NCBI GenBank assembly: GCA_023374025.1
Contig: SIJG01000014.1
Location: 667,077 to 731,076 of the forward strand
DNA: 64,000 nt
DNA from: Heterodera schachtii
Lineage: Eukaryota; Nematoda; Chromadorea; Rhabditida; Heteroderidae
Reading direction: 5' to 3'
This document shows positions 62,576 through 64,000 of the stretch, piece by piece. The notes under the pieces are model-generated. The model was not told the DNA's origin and searched no databases. It worked only from the letters and a program-made list of their open reading frames with translations. Numbering within the stretch: the first letter of the stretch is position 1; the number at the start of each line of letters is the position of its first letter. Made by a program: the position numbers and the translations under genes.

Positions 62576-64000
62576 GGTGAAGCCGACTCGGATGAAGCAT
62601 CATTCACTGGGATGCTTAATCTCCGAGGGAGAGGAAGGAAACGGGCGGTGGGAGTGGGCTTTCATTTTGGCAGAGACTAAGCCAAAAGCAAAACGAAGTG
62701 ACCACAGCCGACGGCACGGCAAAATGGGGAGGAGAAAACACGGCATTGTGGACAGTCAGTGGTCGTTCGCTTAATTGGGCCAATAATTCTTAGAGTTGTC
62801 CTCAAATTCCGTCCCCCGTCGCCAATTTTCAAAATGCCAAATCCGCACGACCTTAACATCCGAAGGGCTAAATCCTTCCAAATTTTAATTGCTTGCGAAC
62901 TGAGAAGAGAGTTTAGCCGCCCTCCCACCCGACGACACTTCCCACTTCAATTATATTCCCCCGCCTCTTCCTTTCTCTTTTGGGGTGGTTTGTCGCACCA
63001 AAAGCGACCAATGGACCGACCGACGGACAACCGCCGGGCGTAGAAATTAATTAAGTGCCGCACCGAAAGAAATTTTGGCCTGTCGCGGGTGGAAAAAGTA
63101 AGGAGGGCCTCGAGAAGGAGGGCACTCGCGCCACGGCACAAAATGGGGGGGGGGACAAAAGATAAGAGACAGAGACAACCCATCTCAGTTCAGATGATTG
63201 CCTGTCATGGAAACGTAAGAAATTCGGAAATTTTTTGGGCGGGTAAAACGGAAACCAAATTAAATTCGATGCTAAAGGGTAAAACATCGGAGCACTAATT
63301 TTACTGAAAATTGTTTAAACAATAATCATGAAGAATAATTGGGAGTATTATGAGAGTCCATCCGAATCCGCTTAAATTTGTTTGGTTTCGGTCCCTTTTC
63401 TTTTTTGGCACTCCACTAAAACCCCACAAATTTACACCGAAATATATCACTTCCCGTGACTCAAAACCATAGATGTTCGTTCGTCCATCGTTAAATTCCC
63501 CCCCCCCCCATTTTCCTTTTTTTGTGCCACCATTTTTGAGCCCCCCCCCCCCCCCCCCCTCCGCTCAGTGCCAACCCTTCACTCTTTTCACCCAGGCAAC
63601 CCACAGCGGCACACTTTTGAGAATTGACGGTGGCCGCCAGTGGCGCTGCCAAATAATTGGTGCCGACGGCGATATTTCTCGGACGGAGACACCCCACGGG
63701 GAAAAACAATTTTGGCGGCGGACTTTGCCCGCCGCCCCACTAATACCGTAATTCCTCCTCGTAAATTCATTTTGGGGAGTCTCAACTGACTGACTACACA
63801 TTCCAAGTGCAAAATTCCATTCGATTTTTCGATGCGATCAAAATCCATCCATTTTTCGCTTTGCCTTTCGCCCTAATCCATTAGGAATTTTCCCATCATT
63901 ATCCCCGACGGATAAGTGACTTAATCATCCGAGGAATCTTTTCAAGCGTTTCTATCGCGGCCGATGATCATTTGGCCATTAAAAGGAAATGCTTTTCAGC
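62576..64000. other. Right end of window, no gene supported
   Basis: Mixed-composition DNA. A segment after an acceptor at 63596 (ATHSGTLLRIDGGRQWRCQI) is open to a stop near 63750 but has no partner exon or homology that I recognise. Poly-C at 63541-63559. Confidence 0.3.

Overview
This window is nuclear DNA from a nematode. Nearly every recognisable gene is cut into short exons by introns of about 40-60 bp. The proteins match Caenorhabditis elegans genes: lst-2, dpy-23/apm-2, ubc-1, gly-20, a muscle mlc, a SMYD-type SET protein, an NPR-type receptor, a DB-module secreted protein, an HMX/mls-2 homeobox gene, icd-1 and mbr-1. An unusual share of introns appear to begin with GC rather than GT, a trait I recall being reported for potato cyst nematodes (Globodera). 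Together with low intron size and many poly-C/poly-G tracts this suggests a plant-parasitic tylenchid, perhaps a cyst nematode. The species call is inference.

Layout. 1-713: 5' part of lst-2 (-). 1663-3623: AP-2 mu (+), head to head with lst-2. 4006-4842: Rad6-type E2 ubc-1 (-). 5494-8821: N-acetylglucosaminyltransferase II gly-20 (+). 10166-11066: muscle myosin regulatory light chain (+). 12227-15610: SMYD MYND-SET protein with a long Glu/Lys tail (+). 18731-21419: neuropeptide-receptor-like GPCR (+). 23453-24388: secreted cysteine-rich DB-module protein (+). 24.4-30.5 kb: mostly low-complexity DNA with weak gene fragments. 30534-33709: HMX-class homeobox gene (+). 35475-38097: unrecognised 612-residue protein with repeated GxW modules (+). 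38348-39282: NAC-beta/BTF3 icd-1 (-). 39.4-47.8 kb: a transposon-rich, AT-rich island holding a decayed Merlin/IS1016-like transposon with roughly 320-bp terminal inverted repeats, several MITE-like palindromes, and clusters of short keywords repeated in both orientations. 48776-50155: unrecognised 365-residue protein (-). 51678-52449: small single Ig-domain protein (+). 53225-56681: mbr-1/E93-type transcription factor with two helix-turn-helix regions (-), carrying a MITE in one intron. 56.7-64 kb: no convincing gene.

The genes are unrelated housekeeping (endocytosis, ubiquitination, N-glycan synthesis, nascent-chain handling), muscle, and neural/developmental regulators. Nothing suggests a shared pathway or operon; genes on the same strand are separated by more than 1 kb except where stated. 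Exon models were built by hand from homology, splice sites and reading phase. For most multi-exon models the joined length is a multiple of three, which supports them. Family assignments rest on remembered sequence patterns, not on a search.
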